From JAJZQD01 sp021847735 (GTDB lineage: Bacteria; Bacillota; Thermincolia; Thermincolales; UBA2595), in the NCBI GenBank assembly GCA_027324025.1, contig DAHVYW010000035.1:5831-69830 (forward strand): 64,000 nt of DNA. The letters are read 5' to 3'. Under the pieces are notes generated by a model. That model was given only the letters and a program-made list of their open reading frames with translations. It ran no database searches and had not been told where the DNA came from. How positions within the stretch are numbered: position 1 is the stretch's first letter; every line of letters begins with the position of its first letter. Shown in pieces: positions 26,295 through 34,488 of this stretch. Both the position numbers and the translations under genes were made by a program.

Positions 26295-27299
26295 ATGCGG
26301 GAAGCAATGTATTGGGAAAAAACACAAGATGAAAAGGTTCAGTGCCGGTTATGTCCGCAGAAATGTGTCATTGCTGCCGGCAGGAAGGGTTTTTGCCGGG
26401 TCAGGAAAAACGAGGGAGGGACCCTGTTTACAGTTAATTACGGTAAATGTTCGTCATACGGCATGGATCCAATTGAAAAAAAGCCGCTGTATCACTTTTA
26501 CCCCGGTTCTTACATTTTTTCCGTCGGTACATTTGGCTGCAATCTGCGGTGCGGATTTTGCCAGAACTGGACAATAGCCCAGGGAGACCCGGATACAGTG
26601 ATTACCACACCGGGTAAGCTGGTAGAAATTGCCGCGGCAGACCACCAGGGACACCGGTCGGTAGGGATAGCTTACACCTATTCCGAGCCCTTCATGTGGT
26701 ATGAATTTGTCTATGACACCGCCCGGCTGGCCCGGGAGGCCGGGTTGAAAAATGTCCTGGTGACAAACGGTTTTGTAAACCCGGAACCACTTGCGCTGAT
26801 ACTCCCTCTCATCGATGCCATGAACATAGATGTCAAGGGGTTTAGCGACAGCTATTACAATGAAACGTGTGTAGGGGAACTGCACCCGGTGCTGAGGACT
26901 GTCGAAACGGCCAGCAAACAATGTCATGTGGAGGTTACCACCCTCCTGGTAACAGGCCTTAACGATTCCGAGCAGGAGATTACTGACCTCATTGATTGGC
27001 TGGCAGGGGTTGACAAAGAGATACCCCTGCACCTGTCAAGGTATTTTCCTAATTATAAGATGGACTTACCCCCCACCCCCCTGGATACTATGGAACGGGC
27101 CAGGGAAATAGCCATGAAGAAACTGAGCCATGTTTACCTGGGAAATGTTCCGGGGTCTAAGGCAAACAATACCTATTGCCCTGAATGCGGGGAATTCCTG
27201 GTTGGGCGAGGTGGAGACCGGGCTGAAAATAAGGGTCTGGAAGATAAAAAATGCCGCCGGTGCGGCCGGAAAATCAATATTATAGGTTTAGCTGATTGA
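26295..27299 (+). CDS. amrS: AmmeMemoRadiSam system radical SAM enzyme
   Basis: The 334-residue radical SAM protein has the cluster motif CNLRCGFCQNW near residue 79. An N-terminal cysteine cluster (CRLCPQKC, then FCRVR) and a C-terminal zinc-ribbon-like part (CPECGEF, CRRCGRK) flank the core. It resembles pyruvate-formate-lyase-activating enzymes but follows the AMMECR1/MEMO gene by 27 bp, which defines the system. CCGGGAGG precedes the ATG. Its last 12 bp overlap the end of the convergent FAD enzyme gene. Confidence 0.92.
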   Translation: MREAMYWEKTQDEKVQCRLCPQKCVIAAGRKGFCRVRKNEGGTLFTVNYGKCSSYGMDPIEKKPLYHFYPGSYIFSVGTFGCNLRCGFCQNWTIAQGDPDTVITTPGKLVEIAAADHQGHRSVGIAYTYSEPFMWYEFVYDTARLAREAGLKNVLVTNGFVNPEPLALILPLIDAMNIDVKGFSDSYYNETCVGELHPVLRTVETASKQCHVEVTTLLVTGLNDSEQEITDLIDWLAGVDKEIPLHLSRYFPNYKMDLPPTPLDTMERAREIAMKKLSHVYLGNVPGSKANNTYCPECGEFLVGRGGDRAENKGLEDKKCRRCGRKINIIGLAD

Positions 27300-28643
27300 C
27301 GAAATGATTTGGTCAGCTGCCGTTAAACCGGAGACAACCGCGCCTTCGATACCAGGGCCGCCAAGGTAGTCGCCGCAAAAGGCAAACAGCTTGGAGGGCC
27401 GAGGTGTTTCCTGAAACTTCACGATTTCCCTGACGCGCCCCGGCGGGAAACAGGGTATCGCGTACTTCCAGTTATAATCTTTGCGCTCAATGATTTTCTG
27501 GGCCAGTCCGGGAAAGAATCTTTCCGCAGATAACAGGAGGTCGGTGTCAGTTTCCGGGTATTGACTGTGGCTGTCCTGCTCACTGCCCGGTGGGGCAATG
27601 ACAGGGGTTTCACCCCCGGATGAGATAATGGTAACCGTGTTGGCAGAGCCTGATTTGTATGACCTGCCCCGGCCAAAAGACACAGAGGTGAGCCCATGCT
27701 CCCCCGGTTGAAAAACGTACCCGTATAAGCCTTTGGATATAGGGGCTGCAATGACCAGCCCGGTGACTGAAACACTTACAAAACGGGAACTCCTGAGAAA
27801 ATTTAGACCGTTACTGCCAACGCTTTTTTGGGGGTCATCCAGTACAGCAAGCAATTCCTGCGGGGGTATAGCGAACACTACTCTGTTGGCAGACAGGGTT
27901 TCTTTTTTGCCGTTAGGCAGGGACACCTCAACTGAGACAGTATTATTGGTAAAATTTGCAGTTGTTCTGAGCACCCTGGTGTTTTTTAACACCGGGACTT
28001 TTTTTGCCATAGTTTCAGGCAGACTGCCCAGCCCCCCGTCCAGGGAGTGAATTTTGCACCTGTGCGGGGATCGGATAAGAGTAAGGGGTACAAGTCTGGA
28101 AATATCCCCGGCTGGCTGAAAGAACAGGGATGCTGTTACCGGGTTTAGGTATTGCCGGACCAATTCGGGGCACAGAAAATCCTCTGCCCATTTGCCGAAA
28201 CTGATATCATCCAGTTCAACCCCGGCGGCCAGATTGGATATATCTATTTTGTTCCTGTGAGACCGAAGAAACAAAGCCAGCTTTAAAACTGCCAGTTTTT
28301 TGCGCCAGGTCAGGGTATCAAAACACGGGTAGGGTCTGGCCAGGGTGTGGCGGCAGAGGGAATACCTACTCCCGTCCCCGATGACATCGACTGCTGCCTT
28401 TATGGGTGCCAGGCAGCGGTTTAGGCCCGTTTCCCGCAGCAAAGAATGAGTCCGGTGATACATTCCGCCGATGAACTGGGCCCCGCTGTCCAAAGCCAGG
28501 CCTTGACAGGAATCGCTTTTCACCCGGCCCCCCGCATAGTTTTCTTTTTCCAGGACAAGGATGTTTACCCCCAGCCCAGCCAGTTTATAGGCTGCCGTTA
28601 ACCCGGCCAAACCTGCCCCAATCACCAGAACCCGTAAATTCAT
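27288..28643 (-). CDS. FAD-dependent amine oxidase / protoporphyrinogen oxidase-like protein
   Basis: The 451-residue flavoprotein has an N-terminal dinucleotide fold (VLVIGAGLAGLTAAYKLAGL), the following EKENYAGGRV motif and a C-terminal FAD motif near FCGDYLGGPGIEGAVVSG. This places it among HemY/phytoene-desaturase/amine oxidase-type oxidoreductases. The substrate cannot be assigned. It is divergent from the hydrogenase operon and convergent with the radical SAM gene. Confidence 0.85.
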   Translation of the reverse strand: MNLRVLVIGAGLAGLTAAYKLAGLGVNILVLEKENYAGGRVKSDSCQGLALDSGAQFIGGMYHRTHSLLRETGLNRCLAPIKAAVDVIGDGSRYSLCRHTLARPYPCFDTLTWRKKLAVLKLALFLRSHRNKIDISNLAAGVELDDISFGKWAEDFLCPELVRQYLNPVTASLFFQPAGDISRLVPLTLIRSPHRCKIHSLDGGLGSLPETMAKKVPVLKNTRVLRTTANFTNNTVSVEVSLPNGKKETLSANRVVFAIPPQELLAVLDDPQKSVGSNGLNFLRSSRFVSVSVTGLVIAAPISKGLYGYVFQPGEHGLTSVSFGRGRSYKSGSANTVTIISSGGETPVIAPPGSEQDSHSQYPETDTDLLLSAERFFPGLAQKIIERKDYNWKYAIPCFPPGRVREIVKFQETPRPSKLFAFCGDYLGGPGIEGAVVSGLTAADQIISSIS

Positions 28644-28837
28644 TTAATCACCCTAAATATTAGTCTATACCCTTTAGATAAAGAGTGAGTATATGGTATC
28701 CGGGGGATGGGAAAATATACATTAAGTCAAATTATCTTCGGGAAAATTGCTCATGATAAGTTTATGGAGCGGCAGCAGTGGATATACTCTGAATAAATAA
28801 CCGGCTCGAAATCTACAATCTCTTTAGGAAGGTTGTC

Positions 28838-28870
28838 ATGAAAATGAGGGCGGAAAAAATGCGGGTGTGA
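28838..28870 (+). other. Candidate leader peptide of 10 codons
   Basis: A short frame, MKMRAEKMRV then TGA, starts at an ATG preceded by TTAGGAAGG. Its last codons form the 5' arm of the terminator-like hairpin at 28857-28895. That geometry suggests translation-dependent attenuation of the hydrogenase operon, but there is no run of a single amino acid, so the signal is unclear. Too short for certainty. Confidence 0.3.
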
Positions 28871-28895
28871 TAGTGCCCGCATTTATTTGTTTTTA
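28857..28895 (+). terminator. Terminator-like hairpin upstream of the hydrogenase operon
   Basis: AAATGCGGG pairs perfectly with CCCGCATTT, followed by ATTTGTTTTTATT. It lies about 60 bases ahead of the hydrogenase small-subunit gene and after no rightward gene. The remainder of the 314-bp gap (28644-28957) shows no gene. Confidence 0.7.
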
Positions 28896-28957
28896 TTGGA
28901 AAACATATATAAAAAGAAGGCACCGGGTACTGTGGAATGCGAAAGGGGAACAATACT

Positions 28958-30220
28958 TTGCTGACCAGAAGACAATTTATCAGGCTGGCCATGGCCACTA
29001 CCGCGGCCTTTGAGCTTTCCGACTATCTTATACCACACCTGGCTGAAGCCTTTGTGGGTAAGAAAAAACCTCCTGTGATTTGGCTGGAAATGATGACCTG
29101 TACAGGAGATTACCTTTCCCTGGCGAATACCCTACACCCGAATATGCGGGAACTATTGTTTGATACTATAGACCTGTACTATAGCAACACAACTATGGCG
29201 GCTGAAGGGGATAAGGCTATAGATGCCCTCATAAATACCGTGGAAAGGGAAAAAGGGGAGTTTATTCTTATTGCCGAAGGGACAGTTCCCCTTAAAGCCG
29301 GCGGCAAATACGGGGCCATAGGGCACCACAAGGACGGCAGGCTGTTTACCGACGAGGAAGCATTGAAATATGTGGCGCCTAAAGCGAAATACATTATGGC
29401 AGTGGGGACCTGCGCTTCTTTTGGGGGCCCTTATGCCGCCCATCCTAACCCTTCGGGGTCTGTGCCGGTTCACAAGGTGGTCGACCAGCAGGTTATCAAT
29501 GTACCGGGCTGTCCCGTGCACCCCGATTGGGCTGTGGGAACTCTTACCCACCTGCTTTTGTATGGGGTGCCCAACCTCGACGCCTTTAACAGGCCGACTG
29601 TTTTTTTCGGGCGCAGAATACACGATTGGTGTCCCAGGAGACAGCACTTTGACAACGGGGTTTTTGCCGAACACCCGGGTGAAGAAAAATGCACGTACAA
29701 GATAGGCTGCAAAGGCCCTGTCACCTTCTCAGACTGCCCCACCAGGCAGTGGATTGGCGAACATAACAGTTGGCCGGTGGGGGCAAATTCCCCATGTATA
29801 GGGTGTGTGAGCCCTGATTTTCCTGACGGGATGTCCCCGTTCTACGCTCATTTATCAAACATTAGTATACCCGGCATAAGAACCACTGCCGATAAGCTTG
29901 GATTGGGAGTTGCCGCTGTGACTGCAGGAGGCATAGGTACCCACCTGCTGGCCAACGTGGCCACAGGCAGGCTGGGCAAACACCTGGTAAACGGGACCAA
30001 ACCAAGCCCTGAGGGTGTAATCAGAGATACCCGGAAGCATGCCGGTGACGACTTGAAGGAAGTTGTTTTTTTGCCCCGGGAGGCGATGGGGAAAGCTGCC
30101 TTTAAAAGGTACCGTGTCAAGAAAAGTGTCAAGGGTAATGTCACGGTGGGGCGGCGTGGCGGCGTAAACAACTTGACCGGAAGTATTGCCAAAAGAAGCA
30201 GGCATGATGAAAGAAGGTGA
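28958..30220 (+). CDS. [NiFe] hydrogenase small subunit, Tat-exported
   Basis: The electron-transfer subunit of an uptake hydrogenase. A twin-arginine signal (TRRQFIRLA) opens the protein. The usual proximal-cluster CxxC here reads CTGD, so one Cys is an Asp; the other proximal ligands are in GTCASFGG and PGCPVHPDW. Distal-cluster HDWC, CTYKIGC and medial-cluster SDCP, PCIGC are present. After the catalytic part come a hydrophobic stretch and a basic tail of about 90 residues. The TTG at 28958 follows AAAGGGG; an ATG at 28937 would add seven residues. The large subunit gene overlaps or abuts its end. Confidence 0.9.
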   Translation: MLTRRQFIRLAMATTAAFELSDYLIPHLAEAFVGKKKPPVIWLEMMTCTGDYLSLANTLHPNMRELLFDTIDLYYSNTTMAAEGDKAIDALINTVEREKGEFILIAEGTVPLKAGGKYGAIGHHKDGRLFTDEEALKYVAPKAKYIMAVGTCASFGGPYAAHPNPSGSVPVHKVVDQQVINVPGCPVHPDWAVGTLTHLLLYGVPNLDAFNRPTVFFGRRIHDWCPRRQHFDNGVFAEHPGEEKCTYKIGCKGPVTFSDCPTRQWIGEHNSWPVGANSPCIGCVSPDFPDGMSPFYAHLSNISIPGIRTTADKLGLGVAAVTAGGIGTHLLANVATGRLGKHLVNGTKPSPEGVIRDTRKHAGDDLKEVVFLPREAMGKAAFKRYRVKKSVKGNVTVGRRGGVNNLTGSIAKRSRHDERR

Positions 30221-30225
30221 CGGTA

Positions 30226-31638
30226 TTGGGTAAAAAAATCAGAATTAGTCCTGTTACCCGCATTAACGGGTTTTGGAATGTGGAGGTCCAGGTTGACAGT
30301 GGAATAATAACAGATGCGTGGAGCAGCGGCATTTTTTTCAGGGGATTGGAAATAATTCTTAAGGGTCGGGATCCCAGAGATGCGGCTTATCTGACTGAAC
30401 GTATTTGCGGTATCTGTTCTACCGCCCATGCCGTGGCATCGTCTCACGCCATAGAAGAAGCCCTAAAAATAAATATCCCGAAAAATGCCGTCCTTCTAAG
30501 GAACCTTAGTTTTGGTGCCGATTTACTGCAAAACCACATCAGGCATTTTTACCTGCTGACAATCCCGGATTTTGTAAAAGGACCTGACAGGCCTCCCTTT
30601 GTGCCCAGGTATGAGGGGGGGTATCGGCTCTCCGGACCAGAAACGGACCGGATAATGGAGAATTACCGCCAGCATTTTGAGTTGGCCAGGATGACCCATG
30701 AAATGGTAACCATCTTTGGCGGGAAGGCTCCCCACCAGCATGGCATAGTACCGGGCGGGGTCACAACGCCTCCAACCGTGGACCGAATCCAGAAGTTTAT
30801 GGGCATGCTTAACCTGGTTGAGGCCTTTGTTACAGATAAGTTAATTCCCGATTTAGAACTGCTGGCGCGTAAGTATGAGGATTATTACCGAATTGGGCGG
30901 GGTTACGGCAATTTACTGGCTTACGGTAATTTTGCCATTCCCGAAAAGCCGGGCGAATTTGTTTTGCCCTTTGGTGTTTACACCGGTGGAAAGATCGGCA
31001 AGTTTGACCAGGCAAAGATCTTGGAACATATACATAAATCTTGGTATATCCAAGACCGGCCGAGGAATCCCAAAACGGGTTGGACAAAACCGGAACCGGA
31101 TAAAGTGGGGGCCTATTCCTGGGTTAAAGCCCCCAGGTATGATGGAAAGCCTTTTGAATCAGGTCCTCTTTCTCACCTTTGGATGAAGGGCATATACCGG
31201 CGGGGGACTTCCACTATGGACCGGTTAATGGCCAGGGCTTTGGAGGCTAAGCTGGCAGCCGGCTTAATGAGGCAATGGCTCAAAGAGCTGGAAATCGGTA
31301 AACCCATTTATCAGCCTTACGGGTTCCCTGACAGGGAAGTTGAAGGGATAGGGTATACCGGTGCCATGAGAGGGGCTTTGGGCCATTGGGTGAGGTTTAA
31401 GGGTAAAAAGATAACTCATTACCAGATTGTCACTCCTTCCGCCTGGTACTGCTCACCCCGGGATGACAACGGAATGAGAGGACCAATTGAAGAGGCGCTA
31501 ATCGGGACCCCTGTAGCAGATGTTTCTAATCCTATTGAAGTGGGGCGGGTTGCCCGGGCTTTTGACCCGTGCCTGGCGTGTGCGGTTCATCTTGTCAAGG
31601 TAAACGGGGAGAGGGTCGGGAAGCTTATTCTTAACTAA
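30226..31638 (+). CDS. [NiFe] hydrogenase large subunit
   Basis: This is the catalytic subunit with the Ni-Fe site. Both ligand pairs are present: RICGICSTAH near the N-terminus and DPCLACAVH near the C-terminus. About 15 residues follow the final His and should be removed by a maturation protease, not encoded here. Of 470 residues, the sequence is of normal family length. TTG at 30226 is favoured by AAGAAGG 8 bases upstream; a GTG at 30217 overlaps that site and the small-subunit stop. Confidence 0.93.
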   Translation: MGKKIRISPVTRINGFWNVEVQVDSGIITDAWSSGIFFRGLEIILKGRDPRDAAYLTERICGICSTAHAVASSHAIEEALKINIPKNAVLLRNLSFGADLLQNHIRHFYLLTIPDFVKGPDRPPFVPRYEGGYRLSGPETDRIMENYRQHFELARMTHEMVTIFGGKAPHQHGIVPGGVTTPPTVDRIQKFMGMLNLVEAFVTDKLIPDLELLARKYEDYYRIGRGYGNLLAYGNFAIPEKPGEFVLPFGVYTGGKIGKFDQAKILEHIHKSWYIQDRPRNPKTGWTKPEPDKVGAYSWVKAPRYDGKPFESGPLSHLWMKGIYRRGTSTMDRLMARALEAKLAAGLMRQWLKELEIGKPIYQPYGFPDREVEGIGYTGAMRGALGHWVRFKGKKITHYQIVTPSAWYCSPRDDNGMRGPIEEALIGTPVADVSNPIEVGRVARAFDPCLACAVHLVKVNGERVGKLILN

Positions 31639-31672
31639 GTAAATGTTTTAAAAGTAAAAATGAGTGTAGGGG

Positions 31673-32260
31673 GTGTGGGTGTTGGGAGGCAAAGTGCTCA
31701 TACAGTCATGGCTAAACAGGACTTTTCATTGGCTTTTTAGCTTAACCGTGATGCTGCTTATCGTTTCCGGGTTTTATGTACATCGTCCTGTGAGCCTTGG
31801 CCCTACGTATAGTATGGGTTTAAATATCCTGATTCAGACGGCGGTCGGATTTTTTGCTTCCGGTGTGTTTTTCGGGTGGGTATATTATCACTTAGCCACC
31901 CAATCTTACCGGGATATTTGGTTTAAATTCAGGGATATCGGTGATTTTCAGGGGCTGCTCAAGTACTATTTTTTTATTGAGAAGAAACCCCCACAACATG
32001 GCAAGTATAATTCCGGACAGAGACTGATTTATACCAGCTGGTTTTTTGCGTTCATTTTCATGTTTTTAACTGGGCTAATCCTTTATTCAGCGAATTTTGG
32101 GAACGTTCAGCCCTTCCCGGTTATATTTCAAAAGGTGCTGTTTTATCACTTTTTAGGTGCCCTCTGGTTTCTTGGGACTGTTCCCTTACATATCTACCTG
32201 GTATTTACGGAAGACCCGGCAAGACTTCAGGCAATGTTTAGCGGGTGGGTGAAAAAATAG
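31673..32260 (+). CDS. Hydrogenase-associated cytochrome b membrane subunit
   Basis: The 195-residue integral membrane protein has about four helices and histidines in helices (FHWLF, FYVH, YHFLG, LHIYL) suited to binding b hemes. It follows the hydrogenase large subunit by 34 bp, so it likely passes electrons from H2 to the quinone pool. The start is ambiguous: GTG at 31673, GTG at 31679, TTG at 31682 or GTG at 31694 are all near GGGGG or GGGAGG sites. Confidence 0.85.
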   Translation: MWVLGGKVLIQSWLNRTFHWLFSLTVMLLIVSGFYVHRPVSLGPTYSMGLNILIQTAVGFFASGVFFGWVYYHLATQSYRDIWFKFRDIGDFQGLLKYYFFIEKKPPQHGKYNSGQRLIYTSWFFAFIFMFLTGLILYSANFGNVQPFPVIFQKVLFYHFLGALWFLGTVPLHIYLVFTEDPARLQAMFSGWVKK

Positions 32261-32263
32261 ACC

Positions 32264-32303
32264 CCTTTGTGTTAAAAGCCAACTGTAGGGCTTAAAACAA
32301 AAG
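32264..32303 (+). terminator. Stem-loop at the end of the hydrogenase operon
   Basis: CCTTTGT...AAAAGCC pairs with GGGCTTAAAACAAAAGG around AACTGTA. It lacks a clear T tract, so it may stabilise the 3' end rather than terminate. No other feature seen in the gap to 32418. Confidence 0.45.
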
Positions 32304-32418
32304 GAGATATTTACCGGTACGTTTAACATTTGATATCAAGGAAATCTGAGCTGTATATAGAATACCCTATAAGTCGGAGTGTATTTATAAACTGGAAGAA
32401 TTGTAAGCGGGGAGAGAA

Positions 32419-33585
32419 ATGAAGAACTCAATCCTTTATATTGTCTTTAGCGTAATCCTATTCATTTACGGCGCTCTTAACTACTATATTGGCTTGCGGG
32501 GTTGGCAGGCTGTTGGCAGTCATATCACGGGGTTAAATGCAACGATTTACTGGCTGTTTTTTTGGCTGCTGGCCATGTCATACCTTGGCGCCCGGCTGAT
32601 CGGGAAGTTTCTACCGACAAGGATCGACCAGGCCTTGACAACAATTGGGGCCTTCTGGCTGGCAGCAATGTTTTACTTTGTGCTTATTCTTACCGTTATC
32701 GACCTGATACCGCTGTTCGATAAGTGGTTGGGGTTTCTTCCCGCCGGGATTCAGAATAACCCCCAAACCGCTCCTGTAGTTGGCCTGGTGATACTGGCCA
32801 TTGTTACCGGCCTTTTAGTTTACGGCTTTTGGAACGCCAGGCATCCGGAAGTCCGTCATTACGACCTGACCATTCAAAAGCAAGCCGGTTCACTCAACCG
32901 GCTCCATATTGTCATGGTTTCCGATATTCACCTGGGGACCATAGTCCACAATGGGCAGTTAGTCAAAATGACCGAGATGATTAACAAACTGCAGCCGGAC
33001 CTGGTATTGTTTGCCGGGGACATCATAGATGAAAACATTGAAACCTTTGTTGAGCAGAAGATGACAGACAGTTTCCGGCAGTTGAAACCAAAGCTGGGGA
33101 CCTACGCGGTATTTGGCAATCACGAATACATTGGCGGGCATGCCGAAGAAGCGGACCGCTATTTACGGGAGGCGGGTGTCAAAGTATTGCGGGACCACTC
33201 GGTGAAAGTTGCTGGCAGCTTTTACGTAATAGGGCGGGACGACCGGTCAGGGCAAAGGTTCACGGGAGTGCAGCGGCAGAAACTGGCAGAGTTAATGAGT
33301 GGTATAGACAGGTCGTTGCCTGTAATATTATTGGACCACCAGCCTGTTAATCTGGAAGAACCCGAGAAACAGGGAGTCGATTTGCAGCTGTCGGGCCACA
33401 CTCACAGGGGCCAGATGTTTCCCAACCAGTTTATCACCGGACGAATTTATGAGGTTGATTGGGGTTACCTGCGTAAAGGCAATCTCCAGGTAATCGTTTC
33501 CTCCGGGTTTGGCACCTGGGGACCGCCGATTAGGGTAGGAAACACACCTGAAATCGTTGACATCGTAATTCACTTTAACCAATGA
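32419..33585 (+). CDS. Membrane-anchored metallophosphoesterase
   Basis: The 388 residues have about four N-terminal membrane helices (residues 1-140) followed by a calcineurin-like phosphoesterase domain. Metal-site motifs are MVSDIHLGT, FAGDIID, VFGNHEY and LSGHTHRGQ. The domain lies in the cytoplasm or outside depending on topology; substrate unknown. It resembles the YkuE/YaeI-type family, some of which act on lipids. GGGGAGAG precedes the ATG. Confidence 0.88.
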   Translation: MKNSILYIVFSVILFIYGALNYYIGLRGWQAVGSHITGLNATIYWLFFWLLAMSYLGARLIGKFLPTRIDQALTTIGAFWLAAMFYFVLILTVIDLIPLFDKWLGFLPAGIQNNPQTAPVVGLVILAIVTGLLVYGFWNARHPEVRHYDLTIQKQAGSLNRLHIVMVSDIHLGTIVHNGQLVKMTEMINKLQPDLVLFAGDIIDENIETFVEQKMTDSFRQLKPKLGTYAVFGNHEYIGGHAEEADRYLREAGVKVLRDHSVKVAGSFYVIGRDDRSGQRFTGVQRQKLAELMSGIDRSLPVILLDHQPVNLEEPEKQGVDLQLSGHTHRGQMFPNQFITGRIYEVDWGYLRKGNLQVIVSSGFGTWGPPIRVGNTPEIVDIVIHFNQ

Positions 33586-33684
33586 TAAAAACCTTGTTTA
33601 AATGACGGAAGATTATCATTAATGCATAGTGGCTTAAAACCGGGGGAAAGAATAAGTTATAAATATTCAAAAGGAGATGGCAGA

Positions 33685-33876
33685 ATGAATTTTGGACGTG
33701 CCCAGGAAATAGTTAATTCCCCCGTAACCATAGAAGTCCTGTATGACGGGAAGCCTATCTGGATTGAAGAGTTAAACCCTGTGAAGCAAACTGCCCTGGT
33801 ATCCTCAGGGGCTTTTAAGGAGCAAAGGATGACAGTTCCGGTTAACCAGTTGGCTGAAAGTACTGACAGCCTATAA
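33685..33876 (+). CDS. sspH: Small acid-soluble spore protein, H-type
   Basis: The 63-residue protein starts MNFGRAQEIVNSPVTIEVLY and matches the H-type SASP pattern of a conserved RAQEI start and a C-terminal VPVNQL. These proteins accumulate in the spore core and the gene is normally under forespore control. AAAGGAGATG lies ahead of the ATG at 33685. It supports an endospore-forming host. Confidence 0.88.
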   Translation: MNFGRAQEIVNSPVTIEVLYDGKPIWIEELNPVKQTALVSSGAFKEQRMTVPVNQLAESTDSL

Positions 33877-33882
33877 AGATAA

Positions 33883-33920
33883 AGCGATAACGGTGGGTTT
33901 TTACCCGCCGTTATCGCTCT
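33883..33920 (+). terminator. Intrinsic terminator after sspH
   Basis: AGCGATAACGG and CCGTTATCGCT are perfectly complementary, with a GGG/CCC extension and a T-rich loop. Very stable; works without a long T tract. Confidence 0.8.
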
Positions 33921-33979
33921 GAAAGGCCTTGAACAGTTGACGAAAAATGTGGTTCCTGTGAGACCTGTTTGTACTTGAA

Positions 33980-34089
33980 CGCTGTTGCAGGTTTTCGAAA
34001 ACCTAAAGCAGGCCTGCCAAGGGCAATGCTTTTTCGACAGGGTCCAACCCCCGATCTGAGGGGGAGTTTTTTGCTGAATTGCAACAGCG
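33980..34089. mobile_element. 110-bp element with 10-bp perfect inverted ends (MITE-like)
   Basis: CGCTGTTGCA at 33980-33989 and TGCAACAGCG at 34080-34089 are perfect inverted repeats. Inside lies the palindrome GGTTTTCGAAAACC (33990-34003). No target duplication is obvious and no second copy was seen here. It interrupts the end of a decayed PAS gene. Confidence 0.5.
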
Positions 34090-34091
34090 CG

Positions 34092-34390
34092 TTTATACCA
34101 TGCAAAACCTTACCCAAAATGTCCTGACGGTCCATTTCAACGATGTTTTCAAAAGCCTTGTTGCACATTATAACCTGATTGTTTTTGTCCACCATGAAGA
34201 CAAGGTTGTTTATTCACTGAGTCTAAAATTGTCTGGGTTTGTAGTTTCAGGTTTTCCAGCTCTTGGGCCTTTTTTGCTTCATCAAACAGGCACATAATCC
34301 CACCGCTTTCCAGGATTTGCACTTCGATTTTCAGCTTAACCAAATTGCCCTTAGCATCTCTAATTGTTCTGACTTTATCATTAAGATAAA
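34092..34390 (-). pseudogene. Decayed PAS-domain sensor fragment with a frameshift
   Basis: Read on the minus strand, the segment encodes VRTIRDAKGNLVKLKIEVQ, a linker helix FDEAKKAQELENLKLQTQTI, then in another frame LVFMVDKNNQVIMCNKAFE. These are the end of one PAS domain and the start of a second. One extra A in a GTGAATAAACAACC stretch near 34205 breaks the frame. No start codon or downstream output domain remains, and the 110-bp inverted-end element lies where the gene should continue. The 612-bp interval 33877-34488 holds no intact gene. Confidence 0.7.
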
Positions 34391-34407
34391 ATTAATTAAC
34401 TGGAATA

Positions 34408-34443
34408 TTGCATTTTTATACAATATTAATGTATAATTATAAA
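34408..34443 (+). promoter_or_regulatory. arg promoter with two tandem ARG-box-like operators
   Basis: TTGCAT (34408-34413) and TATAAT (34432-34437) with an 18-bp spacer form a promoter. TGCATTTTTATACA (34409-34422) and TGTATAATTATAAA (34430-34443) each resemble the ArgR/AhrC half-pair pattern TGAATNNNNATTCA and begin 21 bp apart, two helical turns. They cover both promoter elements, so arginine-dependent repression is the natural reading. Confidence 0.6.
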
Positions 34444-34488
34444 TTATGGGAGTGCCTTGTAAAGTGCAGGCAAAAGGAGATGGAATTA

